Source: Ensifer adhaerens
GTDB lineage: Bacteria > Pseudomonadota > Alphaproteobacteria > Rhizobiales > Rhizobiaceae
DNA length: 64,000 nt
Direction: 5' to 3'
Assembly (NCBI GenBank): GCA_900215285.1
Contig: OCMG01000003.1
Coordinates: forward strand, 682,001 to 746,000
A program made the translations under genes and the position numbers. The number at the start of each line of letters is the position of its first letter. The first letter of the stretch is position 1. Below the pieces are notes generated by a model that was not told where the DNA came from, did not search any database, and saw nothing but the letters and a program-made list of their open reading frames with translations. Positions 16,415 through 24,507 of the stretch are shown here, piece after piece.

Positions 16415-17554
16415 ATGATCGAGAACACGAAAATCGACTTCATCTACCTGTCCGAGCAGGACATGATCCGCGCCGGCGTGACCGAAATGCCGGCCTGCGT
16501 GGACGCGATGGAAGAAATGTTCGGCCTGCTCTACCACGGCGACTACCGCATGGCGGGCCCCAACAGCGACAGCCATGGCGCGGCCATCAGCTTTCCGGAA
16601 AACTCGCCTTTCCCGGACATGCCGAAGCCGACCGCTGACCGCCGCTTCATGGCCATGCCCGCCTATCTCGGCGGCCGTTTCCGCACCGCCGGCATGAAGT
16701 GGTATGGTTCCAACATCGAGAACCGCGAAAAGGGCCTGCCGCGCTCGATCCTGATGTTCTGCCTGAACGATGCCGATACCGGCGCGCCGCTTGCCTTCAT
16801 GTCGGCGAACCTGCTTTCCGCCTACCGCACCGGCGCGATCCCCGGCGTCGGCGCCCGCCATCTGGCGCGCAAGGATTCCCGCGTCGTCGGCATCCTCGGT
16901 CCGGGCGTCATGGCCAAGACAACGCTTGCCGCCTTCATCGCGGCCTGCCCGAATATCGATACGGTCAAGGTCAAGGGTCGCGGCCAGAAGAGCCTCGACA
17001 GCTTCCTGTCATGGCTGAAGGAAACCTATCCGCAGGTAACGAAGGTCGAGCTGGTCGACACGATCGAGGACGTGGTGCGTAACTCGGATCTCGTGACTTA
17101 TTGCAATTCCGGCGCAGTCGGCGACCCCTCCACCTATCCGATCGTGAAGCGCGAATGGGTGAGCCCCGGCACGTTCCTGGCCATGCCGGCGCTCTGCAAC
17201 ATCGATGAGGGCATGGAAAGCCCGGACATCCGCAAGGTTGTCGACAATACCGGCCTCTACGACGCATGGTTCCACGAACTGCCGAAGCCCGCGCATGTGC
17301 ATGTGCCGATCATCGGCGTGAAGTTCCTGGATATGATCGCCGAAGGCAGGATGAGCCGCGACCAGCTCGAAGATATCGGCAAGATCGTTGCTGGCGATGC
17401 ACCCGGCCGCAAGAACGACGACGAGATCATCATCATGTCGGTCGGCGGCATGCCGGTAGAAGATGTTGCCTGGGGCACGATCGTCTACCGCAACGCCATC
17501 GAGCGCGGCATCGGCGTCAAGCTCAACCTCTGGGACGTTCCCGTTCTGCGCTGA
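16415..17554 (+). CDS. Ornithine cyclodeaminase/mu-crystallin-family protein
   Basis: This 379-residue protein has the OCD fold: an N-terminal substrate domain (MKWYGSNIENREKGLPRSIL near residue 93) and a Rossmann domain with GILGPGVMAKTTLAAF near residues 155-170. The family includes ornithine cyclodeaminase, alanine dehydrogenase and imine reductases. I recall close relatives being named tyramine oxidase subunit B in databases, which I could not check. It follows the permease after 132 bases with AAGGAAGCTAG before the ATG. Since it sits with a Rid protein and a flavoprotein oxidase, handling of an imine or amine is likely. The exact reaction is open. Confidence 0.85.
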   Translation: MIENTKIDFIYLSEQDMIRAGVTEMPACVDAMEEMFGLLYHGDYRMAGPNSDSHGAAISFPENSPFPDMPKPTADRRFMAMPAYLGGRFRTAGMKWYGSNIENREKGLPRSILMFCLNDADTGAPLAFMSANLLSAYRTGAIPGVGARHLARKDSRVVGILGPGVMAKTTLAAFIAACPNIDTVKVKGRGQKSLDSFLSWLKETYPQVTKVELVDTIEDVVRNSDLVTYCNSGAVGDPSTYPIVKREWVSPGTFLAMPALCNIDEGMESPDIRKVVDNTGLYDAWFHELPKPAHVHVPIIGVKFLDMIAEGRMSRDQLEDIGKIVAGDAPGRKNDDEIIIMSVGGMPVEDVAWGTIVYRNAIERGIGVKLNLWDVPVLR

Positions 17555-17580
17555 CCCGATCCCCTCGGGAGCGCCAACTC

Positions 17581-17622
17581 GGTCGGGCCGCGAACCCTGT
17601 CGCGCCCGGCCCCTCTCTTTTT
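17581..17622 (+). terminator. GC-rich hairpin with T-run between the OCD-family and Rid genes
   Basis: The sequence GGTCGGGCCGCG pairs with CGCGCCCGGCCC across a short loop and is followed by CTCTCTTTTT. It resembles a rho-independent terminator placed inside the gene set, so it may lower, rather than stop, transcription of the Rid and flavoprotein genes. Confidence 0.55.
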
Positions 17623-17646
17623 CAATGTCAGAAGCAAGGAGCGATC

Positions 17647-18069
17647 ATGACCAAGATCGTCAAGATCAAGACCGGTTCCAAATTCGAGGACCATGGCAGC
17701 TATTCCCGCATCGTGGCCGTCGACAACTGGATTTTCGTGTCCAACACCGCAGGCCGCAATCCGGAGACCAAGGAAATCCCGGAGGATGTGGGCGCTCAGA
17801 CGCATCAGGTCTTCGCCAATATCGAACGCGCGCTGGCCGCCGTTGGCGCAAGCCTTGCCGATGTCGTCATGTCCCGCGTCTTCATCCAGGAGCCGAAGGA
17901 TACCGAAACCGTCATGACCATCGTGGGCGAGAAGTTCCGCGGCACGGATCCGGCTTCCACGGTGACATGCCCACCGCTCGGCTCGACTGTCTACAAGGTC
18001 GAGATCGAAGTGACGGCCTATCGTGGCGCCTCCACCGCCGAGATCGAAAAGCGCACCATTTCCCTTTGA
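17647..18069 (+). CDS. Rid-family protein (RidA/YjgF-like) lacking the catalytic arginine
   Basis: This 140-residue chorismate-mutase-like-fold protein shows the family features VDNWIFVSNTAGRNPETKEI, the FANIERALAAVGASLADVV helix and the closing strand VEIEVTAYRG. RidA enzymes hydrolyse reactive imines and enamines made by amine-oxidising enzymes. The arginine that lies just after PA in E. coli RidA (R105) is replaced here by serine (PASTVT), placing this protein with the Rid4-Rid7 type groups that may not deaminate imines. AAGGAG lies 7 bases before the ATG. It directly precedes the flavoprotein gene by 45 bases. Confidence 0.88.
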   Translation: MTKIVKIKTGSKFEDHGSYSRIVAVDNWIFVSNTAGRNPETKEIPEDVGAQTHQVFANIERALAAVGASLADVVMSRVFIQEPKDTETVMTIVGEKFRGTDPASTVTCPPLGSTVYKVEIEVTAYRGASTAEIEKRTISL

Positions 18070-18114
18070 CGGCGGGCCTTGCCCGCCACCCTGCCTAACC
18101 CAAGGACGATTGCC

Positions 18115-19410
18115 ATGGCACCCGCAATTACACCGGTTCAGATCTCTCCCGATTTCCCGAAAGAAACCACCGTCGTCGTGATCGGCGCCGGCATTGTCGG
18201 GCTAACGGCGGCACTGACGCTGGCCGAACGCGGCATCCCGGTCGTGGTGCTGGAAAAGGGCCGGGTGGCGGGCGAACAGTCCTCGCGCAATCTCGGCTGG
18301 TGCCGCAAGATGGGACGCTCGGCGCCTGACGTACGGATGGCGGTTGCCGCCGACCAGCTCTGGGCCGAAATGCCGCAGCGCGTCGGCGTCGATGTCGGCT
18401 ATAGACAGGCCGGCATCATGTATCTCGCCCGCACCGAGGCGGAGATGGAGATGCATCGCGGCTGGATGAAGTCTGTGAGCGACATGTCGCTCGATTCGAA
18501 ACTGCTCAGCGCCAGCGAAATCGACGGGCTGGTTCCCGGTGGCAAGGGTCAATGGGCGGGCGGCATCTTCACCGCCTCCGACGGTCGCGCCGAACCGACA
18601 CTGGCCCCCAGTGCCATTGCCAATGCCGCCGCCCGCCTCGGCGTGAAGATCGTCGAGAACTGCGCCGTCCGCACGCTGACGCGCACGGGCGGGAAGGTGA
18701 CCGGCGTCGTCACCGAGCGCGGCGAAATCCGCTGCGATCAGGTTCTTCTCGCTGCCGGTCTCTGGTCGCGCAAGTTCCTCGCCAATCTTGGTATCTCCCT
18801 GCCGACGCTGCCGCTCGTCTCCTCCGTCATGCGCACCGCGCCGATGGACGGGCCGACCGAGATTGCGGTGGGCGGCCCCGACTTCTCCTTCCGCAAGCGG
18901 AGCGATGGCGGCTATACAGTGACGCAGCGCGGCGCGCTCGGCGCGCCTCTCATGCTCGACCATCTGCTGATCGGCATGCGCTACCTGCACATGCTGCGCC
19001 ACCAGCGCAGCCTGCTGCGTATCAACCTCGGCAAGGATTTTCTCAATGATATCCGCCTGCCGCGCCGCTGGGGGCCGAAAAGCGTTTCGCCGTTCGAGCG
19101 CATCAGGACGATGGACCCACAGGCCGACGAAGGCATCAATGCCGAGGCGATCCGCAATCTTGTCGCCGCCTGGCCGGTCTTCAAGGACATGGTGATCGAA
19201 GAGGTCTGGGCCGGCATGATGGACATCACGCCGGATTCGCTGCCCGCCATCGAGCGAATCGACAGCATTCCGGACTTCACCATTGCCACCGGCTTTTCCG
19301 GCCACGGCTTCGGCACCGGGCCGGCGGCCGGTCAGCTCGCGGCCGATCTGGTGACGGATGCGCCGCCGATCGTCGATCCGACGCCCTACAAGCTCAGGCG
19401 TTTCAGCTGA
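18115..19410 (+). CDS. FAD-dependent amine/D-amino-acid-oxidase-family oxidoreductase
   Basis: This 431-residue DAO-superfamily flavoprotein has the ADP-binding motif G24-x-G26-x2-G29 (VIGAGIVGLTAAL), an SSRNLGWCRK stretch near residues 60-70, and a C-terminal FAD-contact motif GFSGHGFGTGPAAG. Such enzymes oxidise C-N bonds of amines or amino acids, giving an imine that hydrolyses to an aldehyde or ketone. With the permease, OCD-family and Rid proteins it forms a probable amine-oxidation module. An aldehyde product would suit the nearby aldehyde dehydrogenase. AAGGA precedes the ATG at 18115. The gene ends just before the insertion-sequence wreck but appears complete. Confidence 0.87.
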   Translation: MAPAITPVQISPDFPKETTVVVIGAGIVGLTAALTLAERGIPVVVLEKGRVAGEQSSRNLGWCRKMGRSAPDVRMAVAADQLWAEMPQRVGVDVGYRQAGIMYLARTEAEMEMHRGWMKSVSDMSLDSKLLSASEIDGLVPGGKGQWAGGIFTASDGRAEPTLAPSAIANAAARLGVKIVENCAVRTLTRTGGKVTGVVTERGEIRCDQVLLAAGLWSRKFLANLGISLPTLPLVSSVMRTAPMDGPTEIAVGGPDFSFRKRSDGGYTVTQRGALGAPLMLDHLLIGMRYLHMLRHQRSLLRINLGKDFLNDIRLPRRWGPKSVSPFERIRTMDPQADEGINAEAIRNLVAAWPVFKDMVIEEVWAGMMDITPDSLPAIERIDSIPDFTIATGFSGHGFGTGPAAGQLAADLVTDAPPIVDPTPYKLRRFS

Positions 19411-19437
19411 CACCGGCCGGTGGTCAAACGGCCTGTG

Positions 19438-19479
19438 TCGTTTCAGGCGAGGTCCTCGCGGTGGCGTCGCCTGAAACGA
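19438..19479. repeat. 13-bp perfect inverted repeat downstream of the flavoprotein gene
   Basis: TCGTTTCAGGCGA (19438-19450) and its exact complement (19467-19479) flank a 16-base loop. There is no T-run, so it is either a weak terminator or part of the left end of the adjoining IS6-type element. No matching end was found on the right side of that element. Confidence 0.5.
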
Positions 19480-19510
19480 ACAATGCTGATCGGCACGATA
19501 ATGTGCCGAC

Positions 19511-20223
19511 ATGATAGACGTCTCACCCATCCGCCATAAACGTCACCGCTTTCCCGCCGAGATTATCGCCCATGCGGTTTGGCTCTATTACCGGTTTCCG
19601 CTCAGCTTTTGCGATGTTGAGGATCTGCTGGCGGAGCGCGGCATTGAGGTCTCGTTCCAGACCGTCTCGGAATGGGCGGCGAAGTTCGGCCTCAAATTCG
19701 CTCATCAGCTTCGTCGGCGGTCCCGCGGTCAATTTGCCGATAAGTGGCAGCTTGATGAGATGGTGGTGACGATCAAGGGAAAGAAATACTGTGTGTGGTG
19801 CGCCGTCGATGCCAACGGCTGCGTCCTCGACGCCTTGGTGCAAAGCCGCAGAAACAAGCGGGCAGCCCTCCGGCTGATGCGCAAACTGCTGAAGGCTCAG
19901 GAGACCACCCCACGGGTGATGGTCACCGACAAGCTACGGTCTTACTCGGCCGCAAAGGCGGATCTCATGCCCGATGTCGAGCATCGCTCGCACAAGGGCA
20001 TCAACAACCGCGCCGAGAATTCACGTCTTCCGTGCGACGACGGGAACGACGCATAATGCGCTTCAAGTCGGCGCGGCAATGCCAGCGTTTTGTCTCTACA
20101 TATGGCCAAATCGCCAATCTCTTCCTTCTTCACCGCAAGCATCTCAACGCAGCTGATCACCGCCAGCTTCGCTCCAACGCCACTGCAGCATGGCGGCAGA
20201 TCACTATGTCAATCAACGCGTGA
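19511..20223 (+). pseudogene. IS6-family transposase, frameshifted
   Basis: The first frame (from 19511) encodes the start of an IS6-type DDE transposase: RHRFPAEIIAHAVWLYYRFP, the helix-turn-helix around DVEDLLAERGIEVSFQTVSE, and WQLDEMVVTIKGKK with the first catalytic aspartate. The reading then shifts near 20030, where one base is missing in the codons expected to give PFRRRERR. The second frame continues with RRRERRIMRFKSARQCQRF to a stop at 20223. All catalytic blocks are recognisable, so the lesion is small, but no full product can be made without frameshifting. A clean pair of terminal inverted repeats was not identified. Confidence 0.85.
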
Positions 20224-20287
20224 GGGCTGGCATGATGCCAGACGTGCACCTTGTGCCAGATTAAGGCGACGCCCCCATCCGGTCCAC

Positions 20288-20559
20288 TATGACCAGATTG
20301 ACGGCAGGTATGGCGCTCACGAAGTGGAGCACTACAATCACCGCCGATACCACGAGAGCCACGACAATCTCATCCCGGCTGACGTCTACTTCGGGCGCGG
20401 CCAGACCATCCTGATTGAACGCGAAAGGATCAAACGAGATATCATCAGACAGCGTCGCTTGAACCACCAAGCCAAAGCCGCTTAAATCGACACGCAAACC
20501 GAGCCGGAAACGCCTTTCTTCCAGAGCCCCAAAAGTCTCAAATCATTCGACGACGGACA
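20288..20559 (+). mobile_element. IS3-family remnant: OrfB transposase C-terminus and right end
   Basis: The frame ending at 20485 gives VEHYNHRRYHESHDNLIPAD, then VYFGRG and a basic RERIKRDIIRQRRLNHQ tail, which is the C-terminal signature of IS3-family OrfB integrases including the final glutamate region. About 75 bases further, the sequence ending CGACGACGGACA at 20559 looks like an IS3 right terminus (TGTCC...at its outer edge when read in reverse). The left part of this element is missing, apparently removed when the IS6-type element arrived or by a later deletion. Confidence 0.75.
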
Positions 20560-20819
20560 TAGGACGAGTTGCCGCGCGTGATTACAATCGGCTGCCGGCC
20601 GATATAGGTTGTGTAATAATCGTTGTTTTCGGGACCTGGCTTTCATGCGCCAGGTAGACCCAGTTGCTCTCGAAGATGTGCTTCATCTCGAGTTCGAAAA
20701 GTTCGACATTCGTAAATATGTCGCGGCGGCGGCGGAAGACGCCTGCATCGGGGGTCATCCTGAACGGCTGTTGCAAGCAGTTCTTCCAGTTCGCCCAGGT
20801 TCAGGGTGGTATCGCACAT
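20560..20819 (-). pseudogene. benA: Benzoate 1,2-dioxygenase alpha subunit (benA), truncated and frameshifted
   Basis: From an ATG at 20819, preceded by GGGGGAGAG, the minus strand encodes [20 protein letters not shown]. After an extra C near 20748 it continues [20 protein letters not shown] and then [18 protein letters not shown]. After a lost A near 20650 the frame shifts again to [18 protein letters not shown]. Read across both shifts this is the first 80 or so residues of BenA-type large subunits. The gene is cut at the IS3 end at 20559, so the Rieske and iron domains are absent. It lies just downstream of catA, consistent with an original ben-cat cluster. It cannot make a functional oxygenase. 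Confidence 0.85.
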
Positions 20820-20927
20820 GATCTCTCCCCCGCTGCAGCCTGGTCAGACGCAGCGCTCACAAGTCTGTTGGGTTTTTGGATCGGGGAAACGAGGCAGGGC
20901 GCGCGTGTCCCCTGCCTCTCAGCCGTC

Positions 20928-21866
20928 TTAGGCGGCGGCGCGTTTACGCTGCTCGTTGATCTGGTTGTCGACACCGTTGACCAGCGGTGTCAGGTGGATG
21001 TCGAAGACGATTTCCGCAAAGGGACCCTTGAGGTTATTGGCCTTCATGCTTGCTTCGTCGTTGCGCTCGACAACATCCGGAACCAGTCCGTCACGGGTGG
21101 CATAGGCGAAATCGTCATTGACGAGCGGATCGCCGGCAATGTTGATCTGCGTCGTCAATTTGCGATGGTCCGCGCCGCTCACGAAAAAGTGGATGTGGGC
21201 CGGGCGCTGGCCGTGACGGCCGAGTGCCGAAAGCAGCTGTTCCGTCGGGCTCCCCGGGGGCACGCCATAACCGTGCGGCACGATGCTCTGGAACTTGTAG
21301 CGACCGTTTTCGTCTGCAATGATCGTGCGGCGCATGTTGAACGGGGCCTGCTTTCCGGTCGGGTCGAAATGCGAATAGAAGCCCCTGGTGTCACAGTGCC
21401 AGACTTCGACGGTCGCACCGGCAAAGGGCGTTCCGTCGGCCTTGAAGACCGTGCCATGCATGATCAGCGTGTGGCCGTTTTCATCCGTTCCGTCGTCCAG
21501 GCGGGCAAAGCCCGTGGAAACCGGGGCGCCGGCGACGTAGAGCGGACCCTCGATGGTGCGGGGCGTCTCATTCTTGATCCCGAGTGCATCGTCGATCGCG
21601 TCCAGACGTTCGTCCAGGAAGTGATCGAGGCCGAGGCCGGGAGAGATCAGGCCGGCCTGACCGGAAGCGCCGATCTCGTTGAGCCAGGCAATTGCCGTCC
21701 AGTATTCGTCGGGCGTGACATTGAGATCGTCGATCGCCTTGTACAGGTCCGTCAGGATGCGGTGAACGACCTGCTTGACGCGCGGATTGCCGCCCGCCTT
21801 GTCGAGCCCGGATACGGTCTCCAGAAACGACTTCGTTTCCGGCCGGTCGAAAATCTTTACACTCAT
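20928..21866 (-). CDS. catA: Catechol 1,2-dioxygenase
   Basis: This 312-residue intradiol dioxygenase keeps all four iron ligands at the same numbers as the Acinetobacter enzyme: Y164 (GFYSHFD), Y200 (HGYGVPPG), H224 and H226 (PAHIHFF). The N-terminal helical lipid-binding dimer domain precedes GPLYVAGAP. It opens catechol to cis,cis-muconate using oxygen. The ATG at 21866 has GGAGG 7 bases upstream; an ATG two codons earlier sits too close to that site. It is the third gene of the catBCA operon. In this context its catechol would come from the Iac pathway, since benA is broken. Confidence 0.96.
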   Translation of the reverse strand: MSVKIFDRPETKSFLETVSGLDKAGGNPRVKQVVHRILTDLYKAIDDLNVTPDEYWTAIAWLNEIGASGQAGLISPGLGLDHFLDERLDAIDDALGIKNETPRTIEGPLYVAGAPVSTGFARLDDGTDENGHTLIMHGTVFKADGTPFAGATVEVWHCDTRGFYSHFDPTGKQAPFNMRRTIIADENGRYKFQSIVPHGYGVPPGSPTEQLLSALGRHGQRPAHIHFFVSGADHRKLTTQINIAGDPLVNDDFAYATRDGLVPDVVERNDEASMKANNLKGPFAEIVFDIHLTPLVNGVDNQINEQRKRAAA

Positions 21867-21931
21867 GTTCATTCCTCCACTTTTACAGTCTTGAGGCATG
21901 CGCGTGTCCTGCGAATGCCGGGTACAACGGA

Positions 21932-22222
21932 TCAGGTATCGTCTTGGCGAATGGCCGAGGGATGCCGCAGAAGCGGCGTCACATCGATCTCCATGAACTT
22001 GAAGAGCGGAAGCTGTGACAGGATGTCGTGCAGCTCGGCGTTATCGCGCACGTCGAAAATGCTGTAATTGGCGTATTGGCCGGCGATTCTCCAAATGTGT
22101 CGCCACTTGCCAGACGCCTGAAGTTCCTGCGAATAGGCCTTCTCGCGGGCAAGAATGCCTGCAACCTCGTCGGCAGGCAGGCCATGGGGTATTTTTACAT
22201 CCATGCGGACATGAAAAAGCAT
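21932..22222 (-). CDS. catC: Muconolactone delta-isomerase
   Basis: This 96-residue protein is a complete CatC: MLFHVRMDVKIPHGLPADEV at the start, the central KAYSQELQASGKWRHIWRIA stretch and the closing PLFKFMEIDVTPLLRHPSA. The family forms a ring of ferredoxin-like subunits. It converts muconolactone to 3-oxoadipate enol-lactone in the catechol branch of the beta-ketoadipate pathway. It starts 9 bases after the catB stop. The next enzymes (enol-lactonase and 3-oxoadipate CoA transferase) are not in this window. Confidence 0.96.
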   Translation of the reverse strand: MLFHVRMDVKIPHGLPADEVAGILAREKAYSQELQASGKWRHIWRIAGQYANYSIFDVRDNAELHDILSQLPLFKFMEIDVTPLLRHPSAIRQDDT

Positions 22223-22231
22223 GTTCTCACC

Positions 22232-23413
22232 CTAGCCTTTCACGTTAATCGTCTTGCGGGCCCCGCCACGGGTAAAGAAGGCAAGCCTGTCCTCGTCCAG
22301 CGCAATCCCAAGCCCCGGTCCCGTGGGAACCGTGAGTTCGAAATCGCTGTAATCGAGCGGCTCGCGCAGGATCTCCTCGGTCAGCAGCAGAGGTCCGAAA
22401 AGCTCCGTCCCCCAGGCGAGATTGTTGAACGTCGAGAAAAGATGCGCCGAGGCGGCGGTGCTGACGGCCCCTTCCAGCATCGTGCCGCCATAAAGCTCAA
22501 TGCCGGCAGCATCGGCGATGGCGGCAACACGCTGCGCCTCGAAAAGCCCGCCGCTCTGTTCAATCTTGATGGCGAAGACATCCGCGCCGCGCCCGACGGC
22601 GAGATCGAAGGCCGTTTCCGGCCCGTTAAGCACTTCATCCGCCATGAGAGCGACGGGAAAGCGGCGAACCAAGCGGCGCAGTGCCGCGGCCGTGGCCACC
22701 GGCTGTTCCACGAGTTCGCATCCCACATCGGCCAGTGCCGCCATGCCTTCGGCGGCCTGCGTCTCGCTCCAGGCCATGTTGACATCGACGCGCACCGCAG
22801 CGCGGTCGCCGAGTGCCCGTTTGATGGCCGCAACATGGGCAACATCTTCGCCGACGCTTCTCTTGCCGATCTTCAGCTTGAAGATACGGTGACGACGAAG
22901 ATCCAGCATCTGTTCGGCTTCGGCAATGTCGCGCGCCGTATCGCCGGAGGCCAGCGTCCAGGCCACCGGCAACCGATCCCTAAGCCGCCCGCCCAGCAGT
23001 TCGCTGACTGCCAATCCGGTTCTCTTGCCTTCCGCATCCAGAAGTGCCGTCTCGACCGCGCTCTTGGCGAAGCGGTTTTCCTTCACCATCTTGCCGATAC
23101 GGACCATCAGGGCGCGGACACGCCGCGCATCCTGTCCGGTCATGACCGGCGCGAAATAGTGATCGACCGCAAGCTTCATGCTTTCCGGGCTTTCGCCACC
23201 GTAAGCCAGGCCGCCGATCGTGGTGCCCTCGCCGACGCCGACAATGCCGTCGCTGCAATGAACCCTGACGATCATCAGGGTCTGCCCATCCATCGTGGCG
23301 ACGGAGAGTTTGTGAGGCCTTATCGTTGGCAGATCGACCAGAATGGTCTCTACACGCTCGACAGTGGCTGCCAGCCGGGAAGACGCTATATCGGGGAGAA
23401 AGCTCGTGTTCAT
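22232..23413 (-). CDS. catB: Muconate cycloisomerase
   Basis: This 393-residue enolase-superfamily enzyme has the muconate lactonising signature: the catalytic KLK motif (K179, K181) and metal ligands D210 (RVDVNMAW), E236 (LVEQPV) and D259 (MADE). It lactonises cis,cis-muconate to muconolactone. The start at 23413 (MNTSFLPDIA) gives the usual length; an extension to 23542 would run through the CatR binding site. It leads the minus-strand catBCA operon, divergent from catR. Confidence 0.95.
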   Translation of the reverse strand: MNTSFLPDIASSRLAATVERVETILVDLPTIRPHKLSVATMDGQTLMIVRVHCSDGIVGVGEGTTIGGLAYGGESPESMKLAVDHYFAPVMTGQDARRVRALMVRIGKMVKENRFAKSAVETALLDAEGKRTGLAVSELLGGRLRDRLPVAWTLASGDTARDIAEAEQMLDLRRHRIFKLKIGKRSVGEDVAHVAAIKRALGDRAAVRVDVNMAWSETQAAEGMAALADVGCELVEQPVATAAALRRLVRRFPVALMADEVLNGPETAFDLAVGRGADVFAIKIEQSGGLFEAQRVAAIADAAGIELYGGTMLEGAVSTAASAHLFSTFNNLAWGTELFGPLLLTEEILREPLDYSDFELTVPTGPGLGIALDEDRLAFFTRGGARKTINVKG

Positions 23414-23469
23414 GGTGCGAGCTTGGCGCGTTTGAATGAAAACGTCCAACACCGATTCGGTACATTGCG

Positions 23470-23484
23470 ATACCTTAAAGGTAT
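23470..23484. promoter_or_regulatory. CatR/BenM-type operator ATAC-N7-GTAT in the catB-catR spacer
   Basis: ATACCTTAAAGGTAT is a near-perfect dyad that fits the ATAC-N7-GTAT recognition site known for BenM and CatM of Acinetobacter. It lies 57 bases upstream of catB and 85 upstream of catR, where a LysR activator induced by muconate would bind. A weaker dyad, GGTACATTGCGATACC, adjoins it. Confidence 0.75.
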
Positions 23485-23569
23485 GTTTATAGTCGAATGC
23501 GGCCCTTCCTCGCCTTGCTGCGCTGCAAAATACCCGAAACAATGGTGAAGGGATATCGGAGAGGCATGC

Positions 23570-24505
23570 ATGGAACTCAGGCAGCTACGCTATTTCGTCG
23601 CGGTCGCACGCGAACGGAACATCACCAAAGCGGCCCAGCAACTGAATATGGCGCAACCGCCGCTCAGCCGCCAGATCCAGATGCTGGAGGACGAACTTGG
23701 GGTTCCGCTGCTGCTGCGCTCGAGCCGGCCGGTGAAACTGACGGAAGCGGGCCGTGTCTTCTATGAGCAGGCTCTGCAAATCCTCGGGCGCATCGACCAG
23801 ATGAAAGCCGCGACGCGACGCGTCGGGCTTAACCAGAACAAGATCGTTTCGATCGGCTTTGTCGCTTCGACGCTCTACGGCGGGCTTCCGTCCCTGGTGC
23901 GCAAGCTGCGTCAGCATGCCCCTACGCTCGATCTTCAGCTGCTGGACATGGCTTCTGTTGAACAGATCGCGGCACTCAAGGAAGGCAGGATCGACGTTGG
24001 ATTCGGGCGTGTGCAGCACAGCGATCCGGGCATCGTCGGCATCGTCTTGCAAGAGGAACGCCTTGCCCTCGCGATTGCAAGGGGAACGGCACTGGCGGAG
24101 GCATCGACGCCGCTGCCGGTGCGTGCGCTGAATGGCCAGAAGCTGATCGTCTATCCGAAAAAGCCCCGGCCCGGCTATGCCGATCAGGTTCTCAATCTCC
24201 TCCATAGCCACGACGTCTACCCGGAAAGTGTTCATGAAGTCGGCGACATACAGACCGCGCTCGGTCTGGTAGCGGCAGAAGCCGGCCTGTGCATTGTCCC
24301 TTCCTCGGCCCGCCAGTTGCGCTCCGACCTGGAATACAGGCTGATCGAGGGGGATCGCGCCACGTCTCCGGTCATCCTCAACCATCGCCTTGGAGATAAC
24401 TCTGCGCATATCGAACTGATCAAGCAACTCATTCAGGACATGTACGACGAAAGCCCGCCCTGGCTTGATACCGAACATCACCTACCGACGCGCCCGGCGT
24501 TGTAG
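23570..24505 (+). CDS. catR: LysR-family activator of the catechol genes
   Basis: This 311-residue LTTR of the CatR/BenM/CbnR group begins MELRQLRYFVAVARERNITK, with the recognition helix region NMAQPPLSRQIQMLEDELG (residues 26-44) conserved in this subfamily. The effector domain starts near residue 90 (VSIGFVASTLYGGLPSLVRK), again typical of muconate sensors. It is divergent from catB across a spacer holding an ATAC-N7-GTAT site. It should activate catBCA in response to cis,cis-muconate. Confidence 0.92.
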   Translation: MELRQLRYFVAVARERNITKAAQQLNMAQPPLSRQIQMLEDELGVPLLLRSSRPVKLTEAGRVFYEQALQILGRIDQMKAATRRVGLNQNKIVSIGFVASTLYGGLPSLVRKLRQHAPTLDLQLLDMASVEQIAALKEGRIDVGFGRVQHSDPGIVGIVLQEERLALAIARGTALAEASTPLPVRALNGQKLIVYPKKPRPGYADQVLNLLHSHDVYPESVHEVGDIQTALGLVAAEAGLCIVPSSARQLRSDLEYRLIEGDRATSPVILNHRLGDNSAHIELIKQLIQDMYDESPPWLDTEHHLPTRPAL

Positions 24506-24507
24506 AC

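Noticed and set aside
20090..20485. Single 131-codon frame spanning the IS6 and IS3 remnants as one gene
   Set aside because: Only its last 65 or so codons match IS3 OrfB; the earlier part is an out-of-frame reading of the IS6-type transposase.
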